DNA of 64,000 nt from Plecoglossus altivelis (GCA_036571765.1 BROE01000002.1:1618344-1682343); one strand, 5' to 3'; positions 1 through 11,275 are shown, numbered from the stretch's first letter. Translations and numbers: made by a program. Notes: generated by a model from the letters alone, not told the origin.

Positions 1-273
1 GGGGGAGTGAGGCGGAGAAAGAGGAGGAGGAGGAGGGGGAGGCAGGAGGGGGAAAGAAGAGGAAGAGAACGGAGATTGTTTTAAAACTACGGTGACACTC
101 ACTTCTCACACTTTAATCAAATAACACCTCTGCTCACCCTCTCTCTCCCATCCTCCACTCTCTCGCCTCCCTCCTGCCTCTCTTCTACCCCTTCCTCCTG
201 CTCCTCCTCCTCTCCTCTTCCTTTCTAACCCTCTCTCCCCTCATCCTCCCTCACTCCTTCTTTTCTACGTCCC
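1..273. other. Region beyond the last recognised GPR108 exon
   Basis: Purine-rich (1-60) then pyrimidine-rich (120-240) low-complexity DNA with no recognisable coding sequence. If the GPR108 message is spliced again after the GAA codon before its apparent stop, the true last exon lies left of this window. Confidence 0.5.
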
Positions 274-3200
274 TCACACTTCATCCATCTCCACGTCCTC
301 CTCATCCAGGGGCAGCTGGAGGTAGGGGTTGTTAGAGGCAGGGCGGAACTTGTATCCCGTCAGAACGAAGAAGACCAGCGTAGACGCCTCCACCAGGAAC
401 TAGGGGAGGGAAGGGGAGGAGAAGGGGAGGGGAGGAGGGAGGAGAGGGGAGGAGTAGGGGAGTGGAGGAGAGGAGTGGCAGGAGGGGAGTGGAGGAGGGG
501 CAGCAGGAGGAGGGGTGGAGAGGAGGCGGAGTGAGGAGCGGAGGGTGGGGAGGAGATGGAAGGGGAGGAGGCGAGGAGAAGGAGAGGGAGGGAAGAAGGG
601 AACAGTCATTCACATCACTATCATCTTCATCATCACCATCATCATCATCATCATCAATGGAGGCAGCGCACTAGCGCGGGTGTGACATCATCAGAAGTGG
701 ACGTACCTCATAGCACCACTGCCACTGGAAGGGTACGGTGACCTTCAGCAGGATAGCTATGATCCTGGTGAAGTAGATATAACACACGATCTGGAGGCAC
801 GGCGGAGAGAGATGACATCACAATGAGGAGACAGTAAGGGGGGGGGGGGAAAGGACACACGTCAGATATACACAGGACACACGGATCTCCCTCAGGCATA
901 CTAATCAAACCGGAGCAGGATGGATGGGTACTCACCATCACGTAGTAATGTCTGAAGAGCTTCAGCTTTTCCAGGTTCATGGCAGCTGAGGGGGACGAAC
1001 GAAAGATGATCAGACGACAATGTCAACAAACAACAACAACATAAACATACAACATCAAATAAAAACAACAACAACAACAAACATCAAACATCAACAAAAA
1101 CAACAACAACAACAACAACATCAAAACATATCAAAACTATTAGGTTTTCTTTACTTTCATTCAGTGCTAGATGGCATCTGTAAGTGGTGGATGACCTATA
1201 GCACACCATGTTAAAGTCAACCTACATGCAATTTCAACTGCATTTCATACATGACAATAATGTCTTGTATGTTGTTATGGCATTTTACATTTCGATTTTT
1301 TTCCAACTTTTCAAAACTTCATGGGGAAATATTCAACTTTTGAAAATGCGTAAACAAAAAATATATATACATATTTTCCTTAAGAAACGTTAAAATCATT
1401 CTTTTCAAGCTTTCTGGACTTTTCTCAGTAAAACGTCCTTCCAGACACTGACCAGACGACGGGGAAGAGGATGGCCCCGCAGCAGATCAGGTCCACCAGG
1501 AACAGAACCTCTTTCCAGAGGGCGTACTCACTGGTGCCCTCCTCCGTGGACTCGATGATGATGTAGGCCACGTTGGCCAGCACCTGTGACGCACGCAACG
1601 CATCACATGAACACACACACAACACATAACAACTCGTCAGACAACATAACAACACGACACACAACACACACCACATAACAACGGCACAAATAACACGCAC
1701 AACACGCACAACACAACATGCACGCACACACACACATAAACGCACGGCGCACACACACACACACGATGCACACATACACACACGCAAACATACACACACA
1801 CACACATACACCACATACCCACACACGCAAGGCACACATTCTATTTTTACACCTCCATATTTTCATAATTTGGCAGACACTACTTTTCAAAGCTGCAGAC
1901 AAAAGGTGCATTTAATATGAACATTTAACACAAACACACACTCCAAGATAAACACACACACACCTCTCACAGATACAACATAGCCTCTCCACAGATACAC
2001 ACACACCTCTCCACAGATACACATAAGCTCACACACACACACTTCCAAGACACACACACCTCTCCACAGATACACATAAGCTCACACACACACACATTAA
2101 CACAGCACACGTTAACACACAGCACACACAGTAACACCACACACAGCACACACCTTAAGACCACCACTCTCCACAGATACCACCGTTCACAGACACACAC
2201 TCTATCAACACACACACACACACACACCACCATCTCCACACACACACACCAGTCTTCACAGCACACACTAACCTGCAGGGGGATGACGATCATGAAGATC
2301 TTTTTCTCCTTGTCAGACAGGATGTATTTAACAAAGGCCCAGCCAGTCCCGATCAGAGCCAGAGTGATGAAGAGGAGGGCTCCCTTTAGTCTGCACACAA
2401 CCACAGGGTTAACACACACTACAACACAGGGTTAACACTACACACAAACACACAACACAACCACAGGGTTAACACACACCACAAACACACACACACACCA
2501 CACAACAAGGGTTAAAACACAACACAAAACAAGCAGGGTTAACACACCACACACACACAGGGTTTAACACACCAAAGCGAGGGTAACACACACACACACA
2601 CAACAGCAGGGTTATCACACACACAACACAACAGCAGGGTTAACACACACACACACAACAGCAGGGTGATGTAGTACACACAGCCTCTCTCTCACAGACC
2701 TACAGGTGAGTGATGTAGTACACACAGCCTCTCTCTCACACAGACCTACAGGTGAGTGATGTAGTACACACAGCCTCTCTCTCACACAGACCTACAGGTG
2801 AGTGATGTAGTACACACAGCCTCTCTCTCACACAGACCTACAGGTGAGTGATGTAGTACACACAGCCTCTCTCTCACACAGACCTACAGGTGAGTGATGT
2901 AGTACACACAGCCTCTCTCTCACACAGACCTACAGGTGAGTGATGTAGTACATGACAGCCCAGCCCTCTATTGGGTGTCCCTCTGTGTTGATGAAGTGAT
3001 AGTTGATCTGTGGGAGAGAGCACAGACAAGCACCACAGTTAGGCTGAGAACAGACGTTGTCATGGACTAGTCAGGGTTCTAGCAGTCAGGGTTGTAGCAG
3101 TCAGGGTTGTAGCAGTCAGGGTTGTAGCAGTCAGGGTTCTAGCAGTCAGGGTTCTAGCAGTCAGGGTTCTTGTGGTCGGGGTTCTAGTGGTCAAGGTTCT

Positions 3201-3920
3201 AGCGGTCAGGGTTCTAGCAGTCAGGGTTCTAGCGGTCAGGGTTCTAGTGGTCAGGGTTCTAGTGGTCAGGGTTCTAGTGGTCAGGGTTCTAGCGGTCAGG
3301 GTTCTAGTGGTCAGGGTTCTAGCGGTCAGGGTTCTAGCGGTCAGGGTTCTAGTGGTCAGGGTTCTAGCGGTCAGGGTTCTAGCGGTCAGGGTTCTAGTGG
3401 TCAGGGTTCTAGCGGTCAGGGTTCTAGCAGTCAGGGTTCTAGTGGTCAGGGTTCTAGTGGTCAGGGTTCTAGCGGTCAGGGTTCTAGTGGTCAGGGTTCT
3501 AGTGGTCAGGGTTCTAGTGGTCAGAGTTCTTGTGGTCAGGGTTCTAGCAGTCAGGGTTCTAGTGGTCAGAGTTCTAGTGGTCAGGGTTCTCACACTGTGG
3601 AAGACCAGGGAGATAGCCTTTGTGAATGCCAGAGCTGCCATCAGCCAGTGGATCTTGAACACACTGTACCTGGAGACATACAGAAGCACACACATTAAAC
3701 CAGGTGTGTGTGTGTGTGTACCTGTGTGTGTGTGTGTGTACCTGTGTGTGTGTGTGTGTACCTGTGTGTGTGTGTGTGTACCTGTGCTTCATGAGAGTGT
3801 AGACCCAGACTATGGCAGCAGTGAAGAAGACTGCAGCCATGCAGATGTAGAGTCGAGGCAGAGTGATCTCTGCTGCTGACAAGAACCCTCCTGGGTTCCT
3901 CTCTGTCACCTTCACCTGTA

Positions 3921-3969
<49 letters not shown>

Positions 3970-6900
3970 AATGCATACACGCACACACGTTAATGCATAC
4001 GCGCACACACACGTCAATGCATGCACACACACATTAATGCAGACACACACACACACATTAATGCACACACACTCGTTAATGCACATGTACATTAATACAC
4101 TCACGTTAATACACATATGCACGCATTAACTACCATTACCATGAACCCTCCCAGACGATCTCTTACCTGAAGGGAGTACTGCAGGTTTGTGCCAGGCTTC
4201 AGGTTGTTGCAGTAATGGAAGTTGAGGTTGTATAAGCCCTCGGCCAACGAGCCAATCGTCATGCGGAACTGGAGGAGAGAGAAACAAATGAGGCCATCTG
4301 GGACAGGTGTGAGGCCTGTGTAGCAGGAGGAGGTGCTGTGTACAGGAGGTGCTGTGTAGCAGGAGGTGCTGTGTAGCAGGAGGGCCTGTGTAGCAGGAGG
4401 AGGGCCTGTGTAGGAGGAGGAGGGGCTGTGTGGCAGGAGGAGGTGCTGTGTACAGGAGGTGCTGTGTAGCAGGAGGAGGTGCTGTGTAGCAGGAGGTGCT
4501 GTGTAGCAGGAGGAGGTGTGTACAGGAGGTGCTGTGTAGCAGCAGGAGGTGGTGTGTACAGGAGGTGCTGTGTACAGGAGGTGCTGTGTACAGGAGGTGC
4601 TGTGTAGCAGGAGGAGGTGCTGTGTAGCAGGAGGAGGTGCTGTGTGGCAGGAGGTGCTGTGTAGCAGGAGGAGGTGCTGAGGAGGAGGGGTGCTGAGGTT
4701 ACAGGAGCGAGGTGCTGCTGCTTAGCAGAGAGGGTCGCCGTGCTGCTGTGTAGCAGGAGGGGGTGCTGTGTAGCAGGAGGAGGTGGTGTGTACAGGAGGT
4801 GCTGTGTAGCTGGAGGAGGTGCTGAGTACAGGAGGAGGTGCTGATTCCTCGCCCTCCCGCCCCCACCTTCCCCCACTCCACCCCCCCCGCGCCTCGCCTC
4901 CGGCCCCCCACCTCCTGTTCCCAGCCCCCCATCCCCCACTCGCCCTCCGCTCCCCTAACCGCAGACACCAAGTCTACCACAATGTGCCCTCATCTCCCCC
5001 CCCCTTACCAATGCCCTACCCATTCCAACCTACAACTCCTCCCTCTACTGCTCCTCCTTCTCCCTTCCTGAAGAATATCTGTAGCAGGAGGGGCTGTGTA
5101 GCAGGAGGAGGTGCTGTGTACAGGAGGTGCTGTGTAGCAGGAGGGGGTGCTGTGTAGCAGGAGGGGGTGCTGAGTACAGGAGGAGGTGCTGTGTAGCAGG
5201 AGGAGGTGTGTACAGGAGGTGCTGTGTAGCAGGAGGAGGTGCTGTGTGGCAGGAGGAGGTGTGTACAGGAGGTGCTGTGTAGCTGGAGGAGGTGCTGTGT
5301 ACAGGAGGAGGTGCTGTGTAGCAGGAGGAGGTGCTGAGGACTCACACTGAAGCTGAAGGAGTCATTGGTTTTCTTCAGGTCAAGGACGACTTCCTTCATC
5401 TTCTCCAACTAGGGAAGGACACATATTAGGAAGCATCACATATAGGGAAGGACACATATTAGGAAGCATCACATATAGGGAAGGACACATATTAGGAAGC
5501 ATCACATATAGGGAAGGACACATATTAGGAAGCATCACATATAGGGAAGGAGACATATTAGGAAGCATCACACATAGGGAAGGACACATATTAGGAAGCA
5601 TCACATATAGGGAAGGACACATATTAGGAAGCATCACATATAGGGAAGGACACTAACAAACAGGAAGTACACAAACACGTGTAGTGCTCCTACCTGGATG
5701 GCAGTTAAGTCAGCGTCCTTCACATCTTTCTCCTCCTCCTTCGCCTTCTCCTTCACCTCCACCTCGTCCTCCTTCGCCTTCTCCTTCGCCTTCTCCTCCA
5801 CCTTCTCCTCCACCTTCTCCTCCACCTTCTCCTCCACCTTCTCCTCCACCTTCTCCTCCACCTTCTCCTCCACCTTCTCCTCCACCTTCTCCTCCACCTT
5901 CTCCTCCACCTTCTCCTTCCCTCCACCTCGTCCTCCTTCGCCTTCTCCTTCACTTCTTTCTCATCTTTCTTCTCTTCCACTGCATCTTTCTTTTCTCCTT
6001 TCTGATTGGCTCCCTGGTTGTCGGTGGCAACATTCTTCTGTGGATCAGGGGGGACAGGAGCGACGTCTCTCCTCCTCCTGGAGCCTGAAGGCATCACATC
6101 ACACAATATATCACATCACACAGTATATCCCATCACACAGTATATCACATCACATCACATCACACAGTATATCCCATCACATCACATCACACAGTATATC
6201 CCATCACACAGTATATCCCATCACATCCCATCACACAGTATATCCCATCACATCACATCACACAGTATATCACATCCCATCACATCCCATCACACAGTAT
6301 ATCCCATCACATCACACAGTATATCACATCACACAGTATATCCCATCACACAGTATATCCCATCACATCACACAGTATATCACATCACACAGTATATCCC
6401 ATCACATCACACAGTATATCACATCACACAGTATATCACAGCACACAATATAATACATTACAACACACACATTTTCCAGCCCAGCTCCTCCACCCCCTTC
6501 CCTCCAGCCCTCAAGCCCCAGGCCTCCAGCCCTCAGGCCCCAGGCCTCCAGCCCTCAAGCCCCAGGCCTCCAGCCCTCAGGCCCCAGGCCTCCAGCCCTC
6601 AAGCCCCAGGCCTCCAGCCCTCAGCCCTCAAGCCCCAGCCTTTACCTCCAGTGCCACCAGATGCAGGGATCTCTGTTGGCTTCATCCTGGCTGTCAGCAG
6701 GCTGTCCTGTTCCCCATAAGACTTCACGTGGACCCTAAAGACACAAGTACACATATGAGCTAGCTGGAGGTTTCCCACCAAAACATTTCCCCCTCCCACT
6801 CTACATTTCTCTCGCTCTCTCACACACACCTGAGCTTGTCCACGTCGAATATGAACAGGATGAGCGGTTCATTGTTGGTAGGTTTGGTGATGGTCAAAGG

Positions 6901-8209
6901 GCATGTGGCTGTCTCCTCTGCCTGTAAGACCACAGCAACATGATCAACACACCCACAAACCATCTTGTCAAAACAGCAACAGCAACATCATCGTGCCCCC
7001 ACATGTAGCGGAATGACAATAAAGCGCAACTTGACTTGAACTTGATCAACATCATCATTATCAGCATCGTCATCATCAACACACCCACAACCGCTCAGAA
7101 TGTCAAAACATCAACAAATTCGTTATCTTTTAAAACAACGTTGAAGTTCTGCAGGATTTTTTGCAGTTAACTGTCTTACAACTGCGACGACACAGTTATG
7201 ACACATCAACGATTCATGTTATGTCAGGTTATGTAGACTATGCTACATTATGCTTTGTCGCTGGATGCAGTGGGTCTCACGTACTCACAGTGTATGACAG
7301 AACTCCGTTCACGCGAGACTTCGACAGACTGAAGCCCACCTGAAGAGCAGAACGAGAACAGATGTAGTTATGACGCAAAACCATGCACGAACCGGAATCA
7401 CACAACTGCAAGTTGTTCTCACCGGGTTTTTGATGTAATCCACATTTTTCGCGTTCGGTAAACGCAGAGAGATCAAGTCGACGTCTAGTGTTCCGTTGGC
7501 ATAGAATCCGAAAGTGTTGAGGTGAATGACAAATCGACTTTCGTTCTGGGAAAGAGAGAGACGTTAGGGGGTTAACATAAGTGTGGTTGGGTGGGGGCGA
7601 AGAGAGAGGAAAGGACGTGTTAGCAAGATATCTGATAACGTATCACAACCATCAGAAGTCGGAGGCTTTTCACATATACAACGTGCTGGTCAATACTCGA
7701 TACAAACTTAGCTGAACAACAAGGTGTTGATAGGATCCGCAAGCAAAAAATCTAACAGCACCGAGTTAACAATGTATTAGAGCTACAAAGCTAGTTGCAC
7801 TGTAGCTATCTGGATAACTAGCCATTATTGGAAAACAGTTTGAGGTTGTCAAGCTACCCTTTTCGTTATAACTAGCTGTGCTCAGCTAGTTGTGAGGAAT
7901 CTTGTTTTGTTTTTCGGCCACAACATGTAAACTAAGTGACGTCACCATCACCCGACATAGCTGGAGCTAAGCTAGCCTCGCTGCTAGCTGCCGTTTGCCA
8001 ACTGTCAAGAGTGCTTTTGTGAGAAAATGGCGAAGATGATGACACAATGTTGTATTCAGGATTTGTGTTTATATTTACGTTAAATCACATGAAATAAAAC
8101 GTGTTACCTTCAGATAGAGATTGTGTATTCTTGCCTCGCAGAAGGCCAGTAGTAACACGAGCAACGTTGGACCGAAAACTGTCGAAATCCCTCCTCGATT
8201 CTCTGCCAT
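274..8209 (-). CDS. gpr108: GPR108-like seven-transmembrane protein (LUSTR family)
   Basis: Golgi-type seven-transmembrane protein of the GPR107/GPR108 family. Exons, in transcription order: 8108-8209, 7423-7545, 7289-7339, 6830-6921, 6646-6734, 5694-6084, 5346-5408, 4167-4268, 3782-3915, 3594-3669, 2934-3007, 2273-2390, 1447-1583, 936-985, 707-790, 274-399. A signal peptide is followed by RIHNLYLK, then the luminal domain with NTFGFYANGTLDV, a Lys/Glu-rich stretch, NPGGFLSAAEI, and membrane segments with YSVFKIHWLMAALAFTK, EGHPIEGWAVMYYITHL, VLANVAYIIIES, LVDLICCGAILFPVVW and FFVLTGYKFRPASNNPYLQL. EGHPIEG, KYGEQ-like SYGEQ and KLKLFRHYYVMV favour GPR108 over its close paralogue GPR107. Phases agree except in two places: exon 5694-6084 is one base short, and a small exon between 985 and 1447 was not found. 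The C-terminus is shorter than in mammals; GTGTGAGG at the stop could be a donor to an exon outside the window. Confidence 0.85.
1022..1122. repeat. CAA-type microsatellite
   Basis: Imperfect AAC/CAA trinucleotide run in a GPR108 intron. The expected small exon after the PVVW segment should lie in this intron (986-1446) but was not recognised. Confidence 0.8.
1600..2260. repeat. CA-rich microsatellite tract
   Basis: Irregular ACAC runs fill the GPR108 intron between the exons at 1447-1583 and 2273-2390. A 55-60 base unit with TCTCCACAGATACAC repeats around 1985-2090. No coding content. Confidence 0.8.
2395..2666. repeat. CACA with GGGTTAACAC minisatellite
   Basis: Irregular repeats of CAGGGTTAACACACA inside a GPR108 intron. 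Confidence 0.75.
2667..2940. repeat. 46-bp minisatellite containing copies of a splice donor
   Basis: Six tandem units (the first 44 bp, the rest 46 bp) directly abut the 3' end of the GPR108 exon 2934-3007. On the minus strand each unit carries the last 15 or so bases of that exon (ACTACATCACTCACCT) followed by the donor gtaggtctg. The array therefore arose by repeated duplication of an exon-intron junction. Confidence 0.9.
3061..3592. repeat. 15-bp minisatellite (GGTTCTAGYGGTCAG)
   Basis: About 35 tandem units fill almost the whole GPR108 intron between exons 3594-3669 and 2934-3007. The unit length is a multiple of three, so long open frames arise on both strands (SSGQG, ARTLT and VRVLV repeats). 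These are artefacts, not proteins. Confidence 0.95.
3703..3966. repeat. GT/AC microsatellites flanking a GPR108 exon
   Basis: A 20-bp GTGTACCT(GT)n unit repeats at 3703-3780 and a pure (AC)n run covers 3926-3966. The coding exon 3782-3915 lies between them. Confidence 0.85.
4310..4850. repeat. 20-bp minisatellite (GTGTAGCAGGAGGAGGTGCT), block 1
   Basis: Irregular tandem copies with variants (GTGTACAGGAGGTGCT, GTGTGGCAGG...) in the GPR108 intron between exons 5346-5408 and 4167-4268. Unique C-rich sequence at 4851-5075 separates it from block 2. Confidence 0.9.
5078..5338. repeat. 20-bp minisatellite, block 2
   Basis: Same unit as the block at 4310-4850, ending just before the GPR108 exon at 5346-5408. 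Confidence 0.9.
5411..5655. repeat. 33-bp minisatellite
   Basis: About seven units of AGGGAAGGACACATATTAGG plus AAGCATCACATAT fill the intron upstream of the GPR108 exon at 5346-5408. The MCPSLYVMLPN frame on the minus strand is an artefact of the 33-bp unit. Confidence 0.92.
5790..5918 (-). repeat. 12-bp coding repeat (Val-Glu-Glu-Lys)n in GPR108
   Basis: About ten tandem 12-bp units in the luminal-domain exon 5694-6084 encode VEEK repeats on the minus strand. The array lies in the frame that continues into AKEDEVEVKEKAKE and the donor at 5694. Just upstream (5915-5925) the frame is shifted by one base from the exon's 5' part. Confidence 0.85.
6093..6445. repeat. CATCACACAGTATATC minisatellite
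   Basis: Irregular 15-20 bp repeats fill the GPR108 intron upstream of exon 5694-6084. A C-rich AGCCCTCAAGCCCCAGGCCT repeat follows at 6495-6640. Open frames here (SISHHITSH) are artefacts. Confidence 0.9.
6994..7048 (+). repeat. Dispersed repeat family A, partial copy
   Basis: CCACATGTAGCGGAATGACAATAAAGCGCAACTTGA matches the end of the same repeat at 38884-38985 and, reversed, at 11077, 32345 and 61513. It carries an AATAAA hexamer near its end. Confidence 0.7.
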
Positions 8210-8460
8210 ATCTAGCAAGTATCTGCCGATCTAACTGCCTCACCCAATGCAATAACCAGATCAAGTTTTTAGCTAACTTGTCAATAAAGAACTGTGTAAA
8301 CTATACCACAAGTTGACAAACCAGAGATGGTGAATGTAGCGGTGTATTTCCTTAAAACTCTAGCTGGGAGCTACTTCCTGGTCCAACCAGAATGTACACG
8401 TCACCAGAGCAACGTCAACAACATTATTGCGATTCGGTAACTACAGCGCCTCCTAATGGA
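8210..8460 (-). promoter_or_regulatory. GPR108 promoter region with an X-box-like site
   Basis: About 250 bp upstream of the GPR108 start codon. GTCACCAGAGCAAC at 8400-8413 fits the RFX X-box (GTNRCC, two-base spacer, RGYAAC), and ACTTCCTGG at 8371-8379 resembles an ETS core. TSS position and function are inferred, not shown. Confidence 0.4.
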
Positions 8461-9035
8461 GGGAAGACAAGAGAAGCGCAAAACGATCAAGGAAAAAATA
8501 TTGCACACATACAGTAGATGGTATGTTTTTTTAATAGTATATAGTAAGTAGCCCATGCTTGGATAGTAGCCTACGTATGCTTAGGCCTACCTTTCATGTA
8601 CGAAAAATATACATATGTGTAATGATATGTAGAAATATGTATGATATATAGAAATAGAAATAGAAAATGTGTTTGATCATCCTATACCTTGACTAATACA
8701 AACAAGAAATACATGCTAAATGAAAATATCCCGATATACGGTAACCAATCAAATGAAACACCAAATTAAAAAACGTCACTAGGGTATAAAAAGACTGCAA
8801 ATTATTTCATTCATTTTATACTTCCTATTTTCACAGTCATTCATTCACTGGCAAGAGCTCTAACATCACTGTCACCATATGCCAACAATTTGCTTTTAAA
8901 AAACGTGTAGCATGCAGAAGTCTGTCTTCTGTGATTTCCATTCCCAGTGAGGTGTTACCCTGGCTTAGGCTGTTTTGGAGAGAGAAGGCCATTCACTAAC
9001 GCTTAGGAGTTCACGGAGGCATGTATGGTAGGTGT
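8461..9035. other. Intergenic, AT-rich, no gene seen
   Basis: Sequence between the GPR108 promoter and the purine-rich tract. No exon-like frame or recognised repeat. Confidence 0.5.
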
Positions 9036-9194
9036 TTACTCGGGCCCACCACCAATGCTTGCACCCGCCACTTGACCACATGGGGTTGCATTGAATGGCG
9101 TTATCCCTGGCTGTGTTGGTGATGTGAGGAGGCCGCAGGCAGAAAAGGGGCGTGCAGAGGAGGAGTGTCCCCAGCTAACTCTGCTCGCTGGAAG

Positions 9195-9530
9195 AGACCC
9201 GAGAGAGAGGGGGGGGGGATTAGAGGGGAGGGTGAGGAAACAGAGGAGGGGAGATGAGACGGTGAGGGGTAGAAGAGGAGGGGAGCACGAGGGAGGGAGG
9301 GTGAGAAAAGGAGAGGAGGGGAGATAGAGGGAGGAGGGGTGGGAAAGAGGAGGGAGCGAGGAGGGGAGGGAGGGGTGAGAAAGAGAGGAGGGGAGATAGA
9401 GGGGAGGGAGGGGTGAGAAAGAGGAGGGGAGGCGAAAGGGGAGGAGGGGTGAGAAAGAGAGGAGGAGATAGAGTGGGAGGGAGGGGTGAGTAAAGAGAGG
9501 AGGGGAGAGAGAGGGGAGCAAAGGAGGGGT
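9195..9530. repeat. Purine-rich GGGAGGGGTGAGAAAGAG tract
   Basis: About 330 bp of irregular GGAGG/GAGAAAGAGAGG repeats. The complementary Leu/Pro/Ser-rich frame is low-complexity and not credible as protein. Confidence 0.85.
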
Positions 9531-9682
9531 ACAGACTTAGCTACAAGACGCTAATAATATAATAATAATAATAAATTAACATGAAAGTTAATGGAGTCCA
9601 AAAACACTAGTATTGAAATGTGGTGTCTGATTTGAACTGTGACATCACATTTCTGTTCTTTCTTTGTTTTGGATCGTCTCAC

Positions 9683-9938
9683 CTCCGCTTTGATTTTTCA
9701 GTTTGTCTGCTAGAGAATTGAGATTCATGATCCTCAAGACCTCCTCTGTGATGGACACGGCTTTATTCGGCCACTTCGCCATGATGGAATCTATGGTCTC
9801 CTCTTTCCCCTTGTTCTTCAAGGCGCCACAGGGGATGGGCTCAAAGCTGTGTCCGTCCTGGCAGAGGTGCCACTGGAACATCTTCAGCTGCTCCGGGTCC
9901 AAATTCTCCAGGATTTTCATCAGAAGAACGCCAGTCAT
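9683..9938 (-). CDS. Pyrin-domain (PYD) exon, orphan
   Basis: An 85-codon exon starting with ATG at 9938 encodes one death-fold domain. LLMKILENLDPEQLKMFQWH, then CGALKNKGKEETIDSIMAKW, then SITEEVLRIMNLNSLADKL, follow the teleost pyrin layout (helix 1 LLETLEELGEEELKKFKWHL-like, helices 5-6 with ILRKINRNDLAEKL-like). In the family such domains mediate homotypic contacts in inflammasome assembly (NLRP-type receptors, ASC). The exon ends at a strong donor (GCGGAG|gtgaga), as a first coding exon would. Downstream on the minus strand there is only the purine-rich tract and then GPR108, so no NACHT, CARD or caspase partner was found. It may be a relic or a start exon whose partners were lost; reading through the donor gives a stop at 9645. 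Confidence 0.65.
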
Positions 9939-9959
9939 GTTGATTAACACTTGGAAAGA

Positions 9960-10389
9960 CAGCGTGGAGAGAGGGACAGAGAGTGTATGAGAGAGAGAGA
10001 GGGACAGAGAGTGTAAGAGAGAGAGAGAGAGAGTGTAAGAGAGAGAGAGAGAGAGGGACAGAGAGTGTATAAGAGAGAGAGAGAGAGAGGGACAGAGAGT
10101 GTATAAGAAAGAGAGGGACAGAGAGTGTAAGAGAGAGAGAGAGAGAGAGAGGACAGAGAGTGTACGAGAGAGAGAGAGAGAGAGGACGAGAGGAAGTGTA
10201 TAACGAGAGAGAGGGACAGAGAGTGTAAGAGAGAGAGAGTGTGTGTGTTTGTGAGTATGTGTTTGTGAGTGTGGAAGAGGGGGGGGGGGAGAGAGAGAGA
10301 GAGAGAGGGACAGAGAGTGGTATAGGAGGAGAGATAGAGAGAGAGAGAGAGGACAGAAGCTGTAAGAAGAGAGGGGGGACAGAGAGTGT

Positions 10390-10422
<33 letters not shown>

Positions 10423-10600
10423 CGAGAATGTAAGCGAGGGATGGAGAGGGACAGAGAGAGAGGGACAGAGAGTGTATAGAGAGGAGAGAGAGAGGGACAG
10501 AGAGTGTATAAGAGAGAGAGAGAGAGAAGGGACAGAGAGTGTATACGAGAGAGAGAGAGAGAGAGAAGAAAGGAAGGGCCGAGCAGTGATGAAGAGGTAG
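9960..10600. repeat. GAGAGAGGGACAGAGAGTGTAAGA minisatellite
   Basis: Long irregular GA-rich satellite immediately upstream of the pyrin exon. The SLSLSYTLCPSL frames on the minus strand are artefacts. Confidence 0.92.
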
Positions 10601-10619
10601 AGGGAGGAAGAGAAACAAG

Positions 10620-11070
10620 GCAAGTGAGAAGGGATTTTCAAAGTTAACCTTATTTTACGTGTTATGTAAAAGTTCATTAACCTACTGTACATTCCGTTAC
10701 TATTTATTTTTACGTGACTGTTCATATTGACTGTTTACAAAGCGGTTGTTTATTTTCACAACAGTTATAATATATTGCTACGTTACTGACAGCAAGGTGT
10801 GGATTGCATCTACAATAGCTATCGTTTCCACACCAGTCCGGGTTTGGCATTCTGTCAAATTACGCAGAAAACTTCCCGTCAAATTGTGTATAATGATTAA
10901 TCTCCGTCATCGTGGTAGATTAGATAAGACAGGAAAACGAACCCTACTTACAGGTTCTGTTTATGAAACTGATAATAACGTTTCCAACCCTAAAAAAAAT
11001 ACATTTGTTGTAACATTCCGCACTAAGACTTCCGGCTTGAAACGGCCACACTTGTGTATTTGAGTTATGG
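10620..11070. other. Unique sequence, no gene recognised
   Basis: An open frame at 10746-11063 has no recognisable domain or splice context. Nothing else seen. Confidence 0.4.
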
Positions 11071-11076
11071 AATCAA

Positions 11077-11275
11077 GTCAAGTTGAGCTTTACTTTCATT
11101 TCTCTACATGCGGGTGCATACAGTGGAAAGAAATGTCTTGCCTGACAGAACCACGGTGCTACATAAACACAGACGTAAACAGCAATCAAGTCAATATATA
11201 TATATTTTTTTTCCTATACATAAACTAAAAAATACAAACCATACAAAATATTCGAATTCTATCAGATGAATACTG
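11077..11275 (-). repeat. Dispersed repeat family A copy
   Basis: CAAGTCAAGTTGAGCTTTACTTTCATT, then CTACATGCGGGTGCATACAGTGGA, then CCACGGTGCTACATAAACACAG, then CCTATACATAAACTAAA match copies at 32345-32560 and 61513-61705. Probably a non-autonomous element; class not determined. Confidence 0.75.

Noticed and set aside
2667..2940. CRISPR-like array
   Set aside because: Units are contiguous with no variable spacers, and the genome is vertebrate; it is a minisatellite.
3057..3879. Long open frames of 211-235 codons on both strands (SSGQG, ARTLT, VRVLV)
   Set aside because: Produced by a 15-bp intronic minisatellite whose unit is a multiple of three; repetitive in every frame.
5684..6453. Plus-strand frames rich in SPPP and SISHH over the GPR108 exon
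   Set aside because: Antisense shadow of the VEEK coding repeat and of an intronic minisatellite.
9841..10725. 294-codon SLSLSYTLCPSL frame on minus strand
   Set aside because: GA-rich satellite, low complexity; only its end overlaps the real pyrin exon.
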